From: an uncultured Bacteroidales bacterium
GTDB taxonomy: Bacteria; Bacteroidota; Bacteroidia; Bacteroidales; UBA932
Reading direction: 5' to 3'
Assembly (NCBI GenBank): GCA_934726455.1
Contig: CAKVDS010000004.1
Coordinates: forward strand, 24,169 to 88,168
Length of the DNA: 64,000 nucleotides
Shown here: positions 47,115-57,498 of the stretch, piece by piece
Layout: every line of letters starts with the position of its first letter
How positions within the stretch are numbered: position 1 is the first letter of the stretch
Notes under the pieces: generated by a model
The model's database searches: none
What the model was told of the DNA's origin: nothing
What the model saw: the letters and a program-made list of their open reading frames with translations, nothing else
Program-made: the position numbers and the translations under genes

Positions 47115-50012
47115 CTAGATATCGCCTATCGCCTTCTGAGGCGTCAGAGTCACAGGCCCGAGAAGGCCTGAATCCTCCACCGGCCACTTCGCAGCCGAGA
47201 AGAATCCGTCCGGACCTCTGCTGCCGCCGCGCGGAGCTATGTTGGCATTATAGAAAATCTTCCACTTGATGCCGCTGCGGTCCATGTAGGAGATGCGGTT
47301 CTCGCAGGAGTTGGAAACCCTCACCACGAGTTCACCGCCGCGGGCTGCCTGCTCAGGAGTCAACACCAGAGAGTAAGGCTTCTTGAAGACAGTCCCGAGA
47401 TACTCGCCGTCCAGCCATACCGCAGCGCTTTCGCGCACATCACCGAGATCCAGAACCCAGGCTGAAGCCGGTGAAGAAGCGGACACGAAAGGCAAAGTTG
47501 CTCGATATTCGGCACTGCCGGAGAAGATCTCGTACGCCTTCCCGTATTTCGTCCACGAGCCGAGAGTCTTGACCGTTCTGGAGACCGGAAGTTCAGGTCC
47601 TCCGAGAGTGAAACGTATGTGCCAAGAGCCCGTAACGGCCACCGGCTCCCCTGCCGCCTCATAAAACTCATACTCATCACCGGTATAAGTCCCGGCAAAC
47701 GTCTCAAGAATGTACGACTTGTCCGGCATGATCTTCATCAGCACTTCCCTGCGGCCGCCTTCCGCTTCACGCACCCGGCCGTAACCGTATTTTCCGGTCA
47801 TCGGATCGTATATGCCGACAGTACCGCATACGGCATCGAGAGGAACCCAGGCCTCAATGGCCGAAGGAGTCGGATTCTTGACGAAATAGTACTTTCCCCC
47901 GTCATCCTTGACGCGGCTGATACATTGGAGACCAAGATCATACATTGTCTCACGGGACACTCCTGCAATATCCAGCATGGCGGACAGATCGGAGGAGACG
48001 AGCACCCTGCCTTTTCCACAGGCTGCCTCGCTGACGCCATCACGCTCCACAAACTTGAGCGAAGCCTTCAGTTTCTCAAGACGGGCACGGCGCTCATCGA
48101 GCCTGTAGAGGCCGGGCACGTCAGAAGGAAGGGCCTCCTCGACGAGAACAACAGCCCCCTCGCGGGCAAGTGCGAGAAGCCGCTCGAACGTGCCAAGAAT
48201 CATCTTGTCACACTTCGGTATCACTATTGTCTGATAGACATTGCCTCCTTTTGTGAGGATTTTGCCGCCGGAGACGGAGACATTGTCCTGCAGCATCTTG
48301 TCGGTGATGTAGTCCCATGTGTAGCCCTTGTCATAGAGGGCCGTGGCGGATGCCCCTATGGCGCTCTGCACTGGAGTGTTCTGGTTCATGTGATAGAGCA
48401 TCGGCTCCCGCCCGCGCTCCGACTGGAGGTCGGTGGCATCGAAGAAGAGCAGGATGTCATTGTCCGGACGCCCGGCCTGAAGGAACGACTGGCACCTCGC
48501 CACATAGCGGTTGAACGCTCCGAAATCCGGCCAGAAACTGTTGGTCGGCTGGAAATGCACGGCGGCGTAGAAAAGCCAGCCCGGCCACGGTGCATCATTC
48601 GGGGACATGCAGGTGCCATGATAGAATATGTGGTTGACCCCGGAGAGCAGATATGTGTCCACGGATGTCTTGACATCACCGAGGGTGGAACGGAAATGGT
48701 CGTTGAGCCAGGTGGCCGATTCGGAAGAAGTCAGAGGCTTGTCAGTCACATGGGCGGCTGAAGAGGCTGTCTTCATGCCGACGATGCTGCGCCCCTCGGT
48801 CTCCGGCACATCGCTCACCGCATAGACATCGAGGATGTTGGCCGGAGAGCCATGCGCCTGGTTGCGGATGCCTTTCCCTTGAGATGCGGCCCAATGCTGC
48901 CAGCGCATGGAATATGTCTCTATCAGAAGTTCTCCGATGGTCTGACGGTAATCGAATACCACCCTGTCGCTCTTGTCTTTGTCAGAACTCAGACCGAGAA
49001 GTTCCGGCATGTGCCGCTTGAGATCATAGCCGCGTCGCGCCTTGAACTCGCGGAAGAAATCAGCGGTCCAGTCCGAATTGCCGGCAGCATCGTCAACCTC
49101 ATAAGAATCATTGAAATAATAGCGTATGCCGCTCACGTCATAACCTTTGAAAGCCTCGTCGAACTTCTTCAGATAGCGGTCTATGGCATCTGCGGAGAAG
49201 TGATCAATCACATCGCCTTCACCTCCGGGGCCGGCACGCTCGACCATCTTGCCATGCCAGCCGAGAAAGAGCTCGCACACGGTCCACTCTCCTCCCTCCG
49301 GGGCCGTCCAGTCAAGAGTCCCGTCCTCCGAAACCTTAGAAGTGAGATCCTCGTAGCGCCCGTCCGTGCAGTTCGCCGTCACAGCGATGAGAGGAAGGGG
49401 AAGAGGATAACGGACCTGCTCAAAAGCACGCTGCTGAAGACTGTCATTGGCCGCCACCGGATATTTCATGTCTTTGATGTCAACCTTGGTTCCAAGAGTG
49501 CGCACCATCGGTTTCTCGATATACTCCACCTTTTCCTGAAGGCGCTCCCCTCCCTTCAACTCAACGGTCTTGGAAGCCAGATAACGGCATGCGTAGTCCG
49601 GAGTCACCCAAGGCCCGCCGAACGGCCAGCCTGACGCGTTGGCAAGGTCGATCCCGAGATCATGGGCCTCGGCGGCCTTAAGCGTGTACGAGAAGAGATC
49701 CATCCAATCCTTGGAGAGATAGTCGCGATAGCGGTCTTCATAGCCTTTTGCGCCATAGATGGTCGTCACCTCCATGCCGCCAAGCCCGGCCTTTGAATAC
49801 TGTACCATCATGGTGTCGATGTCCGCCTCGCTCACTGCACTCGCCGGCCACCACCAGCGCGTCCATGGCTTGTTCTGCCTCGTTATCCCGGGCCAGGAGA
49901 GTTTTCCGGTCTCCGGCTTCACCTGCGGTGCGCCTCCCCCTTGGGAGCACGCCGTGAGGGCTGCGGCGCAGGCGAGGGCCAGCAGCACCTTGAATCTGGT
50001 CATTGTGTTCAT
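47115..50012 (-). CDS. GH106-like alpha-L-rhamnosidase
   Basis: 965 aa from the ATG at 50012; the open frame extends further only through intergenic DNA and the opposite gene. The signal peptide ends in the lipobox LTAC, so it is probably cell-surface or periplasmic. The first domain starts KPWTRWWWPASAVSEADI and GLGGMEVTTIYG, the typical opening of GH106. It continues with WMDLFSYTLKAAEAHDLGIDLANASGWPFGGPWV. Glu residues in YYFNDSYEVDDA and SESATWLN are candidates for the active site. The C-terminus has the beta-sandwich AWVLDLGDVRESAAVWLDGEYLGT. It probably acts on rhamnogalacturonan or similar pectin; that is inferred from family and from the esterase and GH31 neighbours. Confidence 0.8.
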   Translation of the reverse strand: MNTMTRFKVLLALACAAALTACSQGGGAPQVKPETGKLSWPGITRQNKPWTRWWWPASAVSEADIDTMMVQYSKAGLGGMEVTTIYGAKGYEDRYRDYLSKDWMDLFSYTLKAAEAHDLGIDLANASGWPFGGPWVTPDYACRYLASKTVELKGGERLQEKVEYIEKPMVRTLGTKVDIKDMKYPVAANDSLQQRAFEQVRYPLPLPLIAVTANCTDGRYEDLTSKVSEDGTLDWTAPEGGEWTVCELFLGWHGKMVERAGPGGEGDVIDHFSADAIDRYLKKFDEAFKGYDVSGIRYYFNDSYEVDDAAGNSDWTADFFREFKARRGYDLKRHMPELLGLSSDKDKSDRVVFDYRQTIGELLIETYSMRWQHWAASQGKGIRNQAHGSPANILDVYAVSDVPETEGRSIVGMKTASSAAHVTDKPLTSSESATWLNDHFRSTLGDVKTSVDTYLLSGVNHIFYHGTCMSPNDAPWPGWLFYAAVHFQPTNSFWPDFGAFNRYVARCQSFLQAGRPDNDILLFFDATDLQSERGREPMLYHMNQNTPVQSAIGASATALYDKGYTWDYITDKMLQDNVSVSGGKILTKGGNVYQTIVIPKCDKMILGTFERLLALAREGAVVLVEEALPSDVPGLYRLDERRARLEKLKASLKFVERDGVSEAACGKGRVLVSSDLSAMLDIAGVSRETMYDLGLQCISRVKDDGGKYYFVKNPTPSAIEAWVPLDAVCGTVGIYDPMTGKYGYGRVREAEGGRREVLMKIMPDKSYILETFAGTYTGDEYEFYEAAGEPVAVTGSWHIRFTLGGPELPVSRTVKTLGSWTKYGKAYEIFSGSAEYRATLPFVSASSPASAWVLDLGDVRESAAVWLDGEYLGTVFKKPYSLVLTPEQAARGGELVVRVSNSCENRISYMDRSGIKWKIFYNANIAPRGGSRGPDGFFSAAKWPVEDSGLLGPVTLTPQKAIGDI

Positions 50013-50018
50013 AAGACC

Positions 50019-51227
<1,209 letters not shown>

Positions 51228-51229
51228 AC

Positions 51230-52324
51230 ATGAGACAACCACTTGACTATATGACCGGTACTATCGCAACGTTCCTGCTTCTTTCCGCATTCCCAATGAA
51301 CGCCACATCGGTTCCCGATGGAGAGAAAAGCGTGGTTCTCGAACTGAATCAGGGCAAACTTTCGCTGATACCGATGGGCAAAAATGCTATCAGGGTACAG
51401 TTTACCCAATCCGGTTCGGCTTCCATGCCGGAACTTATTTACACGGAAGATACCCACGTTCCGGAACATGAAATTGCAGAAGACAACAAATCACTGACTC
51501 TATCTCTTGAGGGGATTTCCGTAGTATTTGAGAAAAGTACGGAGGCTCTGACTTTCAAGGATGCCGAGAACAATGTCATTCTTCAAGAAAAGGTGGGAGG
51601 ACGGTTCATGAGATCTTCTTCCGTACAGGGAGAACCGACATTTCAGATAGAGCAGCACTTTGTGTCCCCGGAAGACGAGCACATATATGGTACCGGTCAG
51701 TTTCAAGATGGTTATCTGAACATAAGAGGCCTGTCACGGAGATTGACACAGGTCAACACACAGATTTCAATTCCTTTCATCCTGTCGGACAAAGGTTATG
51801 GACTTCTGTGGAACAACTACGGATTGACGGATTTCAATCCTGCAGACGAGTCTGTAATGTTGACTCCGGCAAGAGCGGGCGGAGAGGCCGTTACCGTCAA
51901 CACCACCGGCACGAGCGGGAATGTGAGAGAAACCCGGCAAACATACTCATTCACTGCTTCATTGGAAGTTCCATATTCCGGGCGTTATTCCCTGCTTCTG
52001 GATGTCGGACAAAAGATGGCGCGTAAATACTATCTTTCCATCGACGGAAATAAAATGATTGACTTCAATAATCTGTGGCTGCCGCCCACCACTTCTGCAA
52101 TAGTGGAATTGAGTGCCGGAAAGCATGACATAGAAGTACGTGGAGAGCGTAATGACAAGCCGGTGCTATACTGGCGCCCTATCTCCGAAGAGACGGTCTT
52201 CCGCTCCCCGGTTGCTCAAGCACTGGACTATACCGTTTTCGCCGGAGACGGCGATGAGGTTATTGCCTCTTACCGTGAACTGACAGGGCCGGCTCCAATG
52301 AAAACTTATAAGAAGTTGTTTTGA
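51230..52324 (+). pseudogene. GH31 alpha-glycosidase, N-terminal part only (catalytic domain lost)
   Basis: 364 aa. Signal peptide, then the GH31 N-terminal sandwich (EHIYGTGQFQDGYLNIRGLSRRL..., FILSDKGYGLLWNNYGLTDFNP) and an inserted PA14-like domain (ASLEVPYSGRYSLLLDVG, YLSIDGNKMIDFNN). The frame reaches FAGDGDEVIASYRELTGPAPM, the point where a complete enzyme enters the catalytic barrel with the WALGYWQ-type motif. Instead eight unrelated residues follow, then a stop. Roughly 400-500 residues, including both catalytic Asp, are absent and are not found elsewhere in the window. The break lies at about 52300, at the edge of the AbiE module. The product cannot be an active glycosidase. Confidence 0.8.
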
Positions 52325-52476
52325 TTTATGTTGAAAATTCTTTTACTTGCTTTTTCGCCATAGTTTTCCCTGTCTTTTTCGGTCAGATAGTTCTACTATC
52401 TTTCTCAAAATCCAGAAAAAACTCTGGCAGAAAAATCCGCATAAAATTTATGACAAATAAATTCAAAACAACTTCT
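52311..52476. repeat. Perfect 14-bp inverted repeats at the GH31 break
   Basis: AGAAGTTGTTTTGA (52311-52324) and TCAAAACAACTTCT (52463-52476) are exact reverse complements 138 bp apart. The left copy contains the stop codon of the truncated GH31 gene. They could bound a small mobile element (about 166 bp) or mark the end of the inserted AbiE module. Confidence 0.6.
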
Positions 52477-52501
52477 AAGTTATATAATTGGTCTATTATC
52501 C

Positions 52502-52544
52502 ATATAAAGTCGGCAATAATCCTTGCTTATTGCCGACTTTATAT
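52502..52544. promoter_or_regulatory. Perfect 18-bp inverted repeat, probable AbiEi operator
   Basis: ATATAAAGTCGGCAATAA (52502-52519) and its exact complement TTATTGCCGACTTTATAT (52527-52544) are separated by TCCTTGC. The loop contains the -33 TTG; the right arm fills the spacer between -33 and the -7 box. A dimeric repressor bound here would block the promoter. AbiEi antitoxins of other bacteria are known to repress their own operon through inverted repeats. Confidence 0.7.
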
Positions 52545-52552
52545 TATCTTTG
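52523..52552 (+). promoter_or_regulatory. Promoter of the abiE operon
   Basis: -33 TTG (52523-52525), 19-nt spacer, -7 TATCTTTG (52545-52552). The antitoxin ATG lies 7 nt further on. Confidence 0.65.
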
Positions 52553-52559
52553 CAACGCA

Positions 52560-53273
52560 ATGATAAATGGGAATTATAGTATAAAACAGTGTATATTGGA
52601 TTATGCACAAAATCACGAGCGGTTTGGAATCAATCAGTTGGCTACAGAACTGGAAATAAAGATCAACACCGTCCGGCAATATCTCAGTGCATTAACTAAA
52701 AACAAACAGATTGTTCGTATCGGTAACGGTACATATTCGCTTCCAAACAAGCAGATTTTCAAATTTGTCCCTAATGATGACTTACTGAAAATACATCAAG
52801 AATTAAAAGCTAAATTTCCGTTTGCCGATTTTTGCATATACGATGGTAGTATATTTACAACACTCCAACATCATGTATCTATAAATCATGCCATCTATGT
52901 TGAGACCAATCGGGATGCTGTAGATTCCGTATTTTTTCAGTTAAAAGAATCTTATCCGTATGTTTATAAACAACCTGATGCAGATTTCATGTATAATTAT
53001 GTAGATCTACAAGAGCCTTGCATCATTGTAAAAACATACGTCACAGAAGCCCCTGTAAATAACATTAATGGCACACTTACTCCAACAATTGAAAAAATAC
53101 TCGTAGATATACAAAAGGATGCTGATTTCTACTATATGCAAGGTATTGAGACAACATACATATACCAAGCAGCCTTTGATTTATACACCATTAATATTCA
53201 AAAAACACTGCGTTACGCAAAACGTAGAGGAGCATACAAAAGCACATTTTCTCTGATAGAAGAATCCAAATAA
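52560..53273 (+). CDS. AbiEi-type antitoxin, transcriptional regulator
   Basis: 237 aa from the ATG at 52560; the open frame upstream runs through the operator and is unlikely to be translated. The N-terminal winged helix is RFGINQLATELEIKINTVRQYLSALTKNKQIVRIGNGTYSL. The C-terminal domain (FADFCIYDGSIFTTLQHH..., PCIIVKTYVTEAPVNNI) resembles the antitoxin domain of the type IV AbiE systems. It is AT-rich compared with flanking genes, pointing to transfer. It lies 1 nt before the toxin gene. It probably represses its own promoter at the 18-bp palindrome. Confidence 0.75.
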   Translation: MINGNYSIKQCILDYAQNHERFGINQLATELEIKINTVRQYLSALTKNKQIVRIGNGTYSLPNKQIFKFVPNDDLLKIHQELKAKFPFADFCIYDGSIFTTLQHHVSINHAIYVETNRDAVDSVFFQLKESYPYVYKQPDADFMYNYVDLQEPCIIVKTYVTEAPVNNINGTLTPTIEKILVDIQKDADFYYMQGIETTYIYQAAFDLYTINIQKTLRYAKRRGAYKSTFSLIEESK

Positions 53274-53274
53274 T

Positions 53275-54315
53275 ATGATTAATAAAGAATGTTTTACGAC
53301 AGAATGGATTGAAGACAAATCAAAAGAGTTAAACTATCCTGACAAAAATATAATTGAAAAGGTCATTCACGCTTTTTCATTGCTGGACATGTTGGCCGGT
53401 TCCGGTTGTCCATTCCATTTCAAAGGAGGCAGCAGTCTGATGTTGCTGCTAAAAAATCAGAGACACAGATTGTCGATTGATATTGACATAATATGTCCTC
53501 CCGGAACTGAGATAGAAGAATACTTACAAGCATACAAAGATTATGGTTTTATCGATTACAAACCAGTAGAAAGAATACAACGAGGAACAGGAATTCCCAA
53601 AACACATTCTAAATTCTTTTATCAGGTAGCGTTTATTGATGGAATAGATAGAAGAGAAAAAATTTTATTGGATTTAACTCTTCCTATAGAAAGCAGGTTT
53701 ATACAAACAGTAGGAGAAACAAATTCCGTAAAAGTACCATCAGTCGGAGATATTCTTGGAGATAAGCTGACTGCCTATGCACCCAATACGACAGGTATCC
53801 CTTATATCAAGAATGGAAATGATGCCAGCATGGAAATCATCAAACAACTATATGACATTGCTCGATTATTTGAAAAGGTGGACAATCTTGATATTACAAC
53901 AAAATCGTTTGAGAAAATTGCAGAAGTAGAACTTTCATACCGTAAATTGGAAAACAATCCAAAACTGATTTTTGAAGATGTAAGACAAACATCTTTATGC
54001 TTGGCAACAAGAGGGATGGAAGGTAATGGCCAATTTGACGCACTGCAACGTGGCATCCAAAGAATAAAGACTTTCATGTTTAATGGGAAGTATCTTATTG
54101 ACGATGCTATAAAGGATGCTGCTTGTGCTGCATATATTGCCACGCTTCTTGAGACAGGGCAAACCACCGTAGAAAAATATGACGGGAATATAGAATCAAT
54201 ATCTTCTTTGGAAATCGCTCCAACGCTTACCACCCGTTTGAATAAATTGAAGAGAACTTCTCCAGAAGCCTATTTTTATTGGGCTAAAACCGGTGAATTA
54301 TTGCAAAATTTATAG
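53275..54315 (+). CDS. AbiEii/AbiGii-family nucleotidyltransferase toxin
   Basis: 346 aa. The nucleotidyltransferase motif is read as HFKGGSSLMLLLKNQRHRLSIDIDI (about 47-71), with the G-S-S and D-x-D parts expected for this fold. A later conserved segment is SVGDILGDKLTAYAPNTTG with the general-base-type residues. Such toxins transfer nucleotides to target RNAs (tRNA for MenT/AbiEii relatives) and stop growth, including during phage infection. The antitoxin is encoded just upstream; both share the low-GC character of acquired DNA. All visible motifs are intact. Confidence 0.8.
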   Translation: MINKECFTTEWIEDKSKELNYPDKNIIEKVIHAFSLLDMLAGSGCPFHFKGGSSLMLLLKNQRHRLSIDIDIICPPGTEIEEYLQAYKDYGFIDYKPVERIQRGTGIPKTHSKFFYQVAFIDGIDRREKILLDLTLPIESRFIQTVGETNSVKVPSVGDILGDKLTAYAPNTTGIPYIKNGNDASMEIIKQLYDIARLFEKVDNLDITTKSFEKIAEVELSYRKLENNPKLIFEDVRQTSLCLATRGMEGNGQFDALQRGIQRIKTFMFNGKYLIDDAIKDAACAAYIATLLETGQTTVEKYDGNIESISSLEIAPTLTTRLNKLKRTSPEAYFYWAKTGELLQNL

Positions 54316-54349
54316 ACAACAATCACCTACACTGGAAAACATCAGGTGG

Positions 54350-57300
54350 TCAATCTATGACGGCCTTTCGGGGCTTGCCATTCCGCGGCGCGCGCCACAG
54401 GAAGGCCGGGAGGAAAAACAGGAGCGCTATCACGGAGAAGAGCAGTCCCGCGATTGTCCCGACCGCAAAAGCGAACCAGAACACTTCTGACGGCCCGTCG
54501 AAAAGGAATGGTATCAGTCCGAGAACCGTAGAAATTATGGTCAGGCTGATAGGCCAGATTTTCTTGTCAAAAGCACGTACGTATGCTTTGACGCTCTTCC
54601 GTCCCCCGTCGCGCAACCATGTTGAGACGAGATAGATACCGGCATTGACAGTGATTCCGCAGAGCATCACGAAAGCTGCGAAACCGCCCTTGTCAAAAGT
54701 GAAGTCTGTCAGTCCGAACGCAAGGAACAGACCGATGAACGACACAGGTATCAGGAAGATGATGGCAAGCGGATAGCGCAGGGAGTTGAAATGTATCGCG
54801 CAGAGGACAAAGATTATGAGGATGACAAGCAATATCAGCCCGGCATATTTCTCCTGGCTTTCATAGAACAGCCCGCGTCCCCTCTCGTCAGAAGCCTTGA
54901 AACCGACTGGCAGAACCTCGACATTCATGTGGTCCACCGCAGCTTCTATGGCCTTCTGCGCCAGCTGGTAGGAGCCGATAAAATTGAAGAACACCGAGAT
55001 GGCATAGGCCTGGTTTTCCTTACGGATAGGCAGGCCTGTCTTTTCCTTGACGATGCTCCCGACCTCCGAAAGTTTGATCCTCCCCTCTTTTCCCACCTCC
55101 ACCGGCATATTGTCCACATGCCAGATGTCGAAAGACTCCCCGGTCGAGGAGACCAGCCGCACGTTGGCATATTCTCCTTCCACTGGCAGTCTGGCTATCA
55201 CTGCATCGAACAGAGGTGAATAGAGCGCAGAATGATACTCGTACGGACTGATGCCCAAAGCGCCCAGCGCCTCGAAATCATACTTTATATTGAACTCCGT
55301 CTTGGGGCGGTCACGATAGGCGCTGCCCCAAATTTCCGGACCGGAGACACGTCGGTTCTCCGAAAGGAAATCCAAAAGTACCTCGCCATATTGCAGCAGG
55401 CGGTCATAATTGTAGCCTGTGAGCATTATCGAATAGGACTTGTAGTCCGTGACGATGTTGTTGTTGAAGTAACTGTCATCTATACCGGACACGGACCAGT
55501 TGGCGCCTCCGAAATTGGCGGCCATCGAAATGACATCAGCCTTGATGCGCGACGGCAGCCACGTGCCCTCGTATTCGGGCTTGAAATTGACTGTGATCAC
55601 CCCGCTGCTGTAGGAAGTCACCCGCGTCTCGAAGACCTCGATCTCGTCAAAATGGGCAAGGTAATTCTCCATGCTGCGCATCACCTCGTTGAGCTGCTGC
55701 ACACTGCACCCCTCGGGCATCCCGGCCCTGATGGTAAGCGACGGGCGCGCCGGCTCGCGATAGAAATCCGAACGCGACATCGCCTCATTGAAGAGGCCGA
55801 ATGAAGCCCCGAGAACCTTGTCCACGACAGCCTTGTTGTCGGCATACGGCCGCCATCCCACAATCTTGTTGAGCGCCTTCTCATAAGGTTTCAGAGGGGC
55901 TACGCGTTCATCCCCGAATTTGGACGGGAGCAGGCAGGTCGGGATTCCGAACGAAAGCACCAGCACCACAATCAACACCCAGCGATGTCTCTGCGCCCAA
56001 GTTATATATCTGGAATACAAACTGTTCCACCTCACCACACGTCTAATGGAACGAGTCTTCCCGGAAGACAGGCGCACCGGAAAATAATCCAGCAGCGCCG
56101 GCACGAAAAGGCTCGACACAGCAAGGGATACGGACAGGTTGATCACTATCACAAGCATGAAATCCGTCAGGTTGGCCTTCTCCGAATCGGGAAGAAGCAG
56201 AACCACAAGCAAAGTAGCCACAGTTGTGGCCACAGCGCAGAGAAGCTCCGGGAACACTTTCCTGTCACGGCAACGCGAGTAGTGGTCAATCATCAAGATG
56301 CTGTTGTCTATTATGATGCCGAGCGACACGGTGATGCCGGCAAGTGTATAGATATGGATATGCAGGCCGCAGAAAAAATAAAGGGCCACAGACACCAGCA
56401 AGTTGACGGCAAGGGTAATGGCAACTACCACCATATACCGCCAGGACCGGTTGACCGCAAACGCGAAGAGCAGCAAGATCAGCAGGCAGAGTATGGTCCG
56501 GAAAAAGATCTTGTCAAGTTCCGCAGAAATATATTCCGAATAATCATAGCTCACTGAAATCCCTATCTCTTCGGGGATCGAAGGCCGCAGCTGTTCGAGC
56601 CTTTTCTTGACAGCGGCGACACAGCTGATGATATTGGCATCGGGAGAAACCTCAACGGTAAGGTTCAGCACGTTAAGGCCATTGATCCTGTAATATGATG
56701 AAGGCTGTGCCTCCTGATAACGGAAAGACGCGATATCCCCGAGGTGGACCATCCGCCCGCCCCGCAACGCCACCGGGACAGAAGCCATATCGGATGATGA
56801 ACCGCTCCGCAGACGTACCCCATAAGTCATGCCGCCACTTTTAGAGAGCCCTACAAGTTCATCAGCGTAATAATCAGAAAAAGCGCGCCTTATGTCAGAA
56901 GCCGCAATGCCGAGAGTCCGGCAGAGATCAGAATCGAAAGTGACGACCCATTCAAACGGAGTCTGCCCATAGAAGCCCACGGAACTCACCCCGTCAATAA
57001 CGGATATGGGGTGAAGCAGCCGCTCCTCGACAAAAGAAGCTATCTCCTTGGACGGCAATGGACTGCGCACATTGAAAACAATCGCCGTCTGCGCTTTCTC
57101 ACCTCTGGAGTTCAGAGAAATCGACGGGTAGGAGCAAGCGTCCGGCAACGAAGAATAGACATTGCGCACCCGTGAGGCCACCTCGAAGCGGACAGCCTCC
57201 AAATCGGATTTTTTGCCGAAAGACAAGATGATACGTCCGCTTCCGTCGGAAGACAGGGACTGCACTCCCGTGCAGGAACGGATCCCGGACAGCACACCCT

Positions 57301-57496
57301 CCAGACGGGAAGTGACCTCAGCCTCCACGATACGCGAAGATGCACCGGGATAGCTGTAGCGTACAGTAATGGAGGAATCCGGGGTCGACGGGGTATACTG
57401 CACCTTCAGCATCGAGAAGCAGGCTGTGCCGACCACCGCGACGACCGCCATCATCAGCAGCACTGAAAACGAAGATATGCCCTTCCTGCCGGCCAT
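54350..57496 (-). CDS. RND efflux permease (second of two)
   Basis: 1048 aa from the ATG at 57496; a GTG two codons earlier overlaps the upstream stop. The first transmembrane helix (SFSVLLMMAVVAVVGTACFSML) is followed by the usual two periplasmic loops. TM4 carries LAGITVSLGIIIDNSILMIDHYS, with the Asp needed for proton relay. Late helices include AAFVMLCGITVNAGIYL and LTIISTVLGLIPFLFDG. Together with the preceding permease it resembles pairs such as MdtB-MdtC that form mixed trimers. Last gene of the tolC operon. Confidence 0.88.
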   Translation of the reverse strand: MAGRKGISSFSVLLMMAVVAVVGTACFSMLKVQYTPSTPDSSITVRYSYPGASSRIVEAEVTSRLEGVLSGIRSCTGVQSLSSDGSGRIILSFGKKSDLEAVRFEVASRVRNVYSSLPDACSYPSISLNSRGEKAQTAIVFNVRSPLPSKEIASFVEERLLHPISVIDGVSSVGFYGQTPFEWVVTFDSDLCRTLGIAASDIRRAFSDYYADELVGLSKSGGMTYGVRLRSGSSSDMASVPVALRGGRMVHLGDIASFRYQEAQPSSYYRINGLNVLNLTVEVSPDANIISCVAAVKKRLEQLRPSIPEEIGISVSYDYSEYISAELDKIFFRTILCLLILLLFAFAVNRSWRYMVVVAITLAVNLLVSVALYFFCGLHIHIYTLAGITVSLGIIIDNSILMIDHYSRCRDRKVFPELLCAVATTVATLLVVLLLPDSEKANLTDFMLVIVINLSVSLAVSSLFVPALLDYFPVRLSSGKTRSIRRVVRWNSLYSRYITWAQRHRWVLIVVLVLSFGIPTCLLPSKFGDERVAPLKPYEKALNKIVGWRPYADNKAVVDKVLGASFGLFNEAMSRSDFYREPARPSLTIRAGMPEGCSVQQLNEVMRSMENYLAHFDEIEVFETRVTSYSSGVITVNFKPEYEGTWLPSRIKADVISMAANFGGANWSVSGIDDSYFNNNIVTDYKSYSIMLTGYNYDRLLQYGEVLLDFLSENRRVSGPEIWGSAYRDRPKTEFNIKYDFEALGALGISPYEYHSALYSPLFDAVIARLPVEGEYANVRLVSSTGESFDIWHVDNMPVEVGKEGRIKLSEVGSIVKEKTGLPIRKENQAYAISVFFNFIGSYQLAQKAIEAAVDHMNVEVLPVGFKASDERGRGLFYESQEKYAGLILLVILIIFVLCAIHFNSLRYPLAIIFLIPVSFIGLFLAFGLTDFTFDKGGFAAFVMLCGITVNAGIYLVSTWLRDGGRKSVKAYVRAFDKKIWPISLTIISTVLGLIPFLFDGPSEVFWFAFAVGTIAGLLFSVIALLFFLPAFLWRAPRNGKPRKAVID

Positions 57497-57498
57497 GC

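Noticed and set aside
47619..48761. 380-aa plus-strand ORF opposite the GH106 gene
   Set aside because: Antisense shadow of a clearly recognisable enzyme, with no family features of its own.
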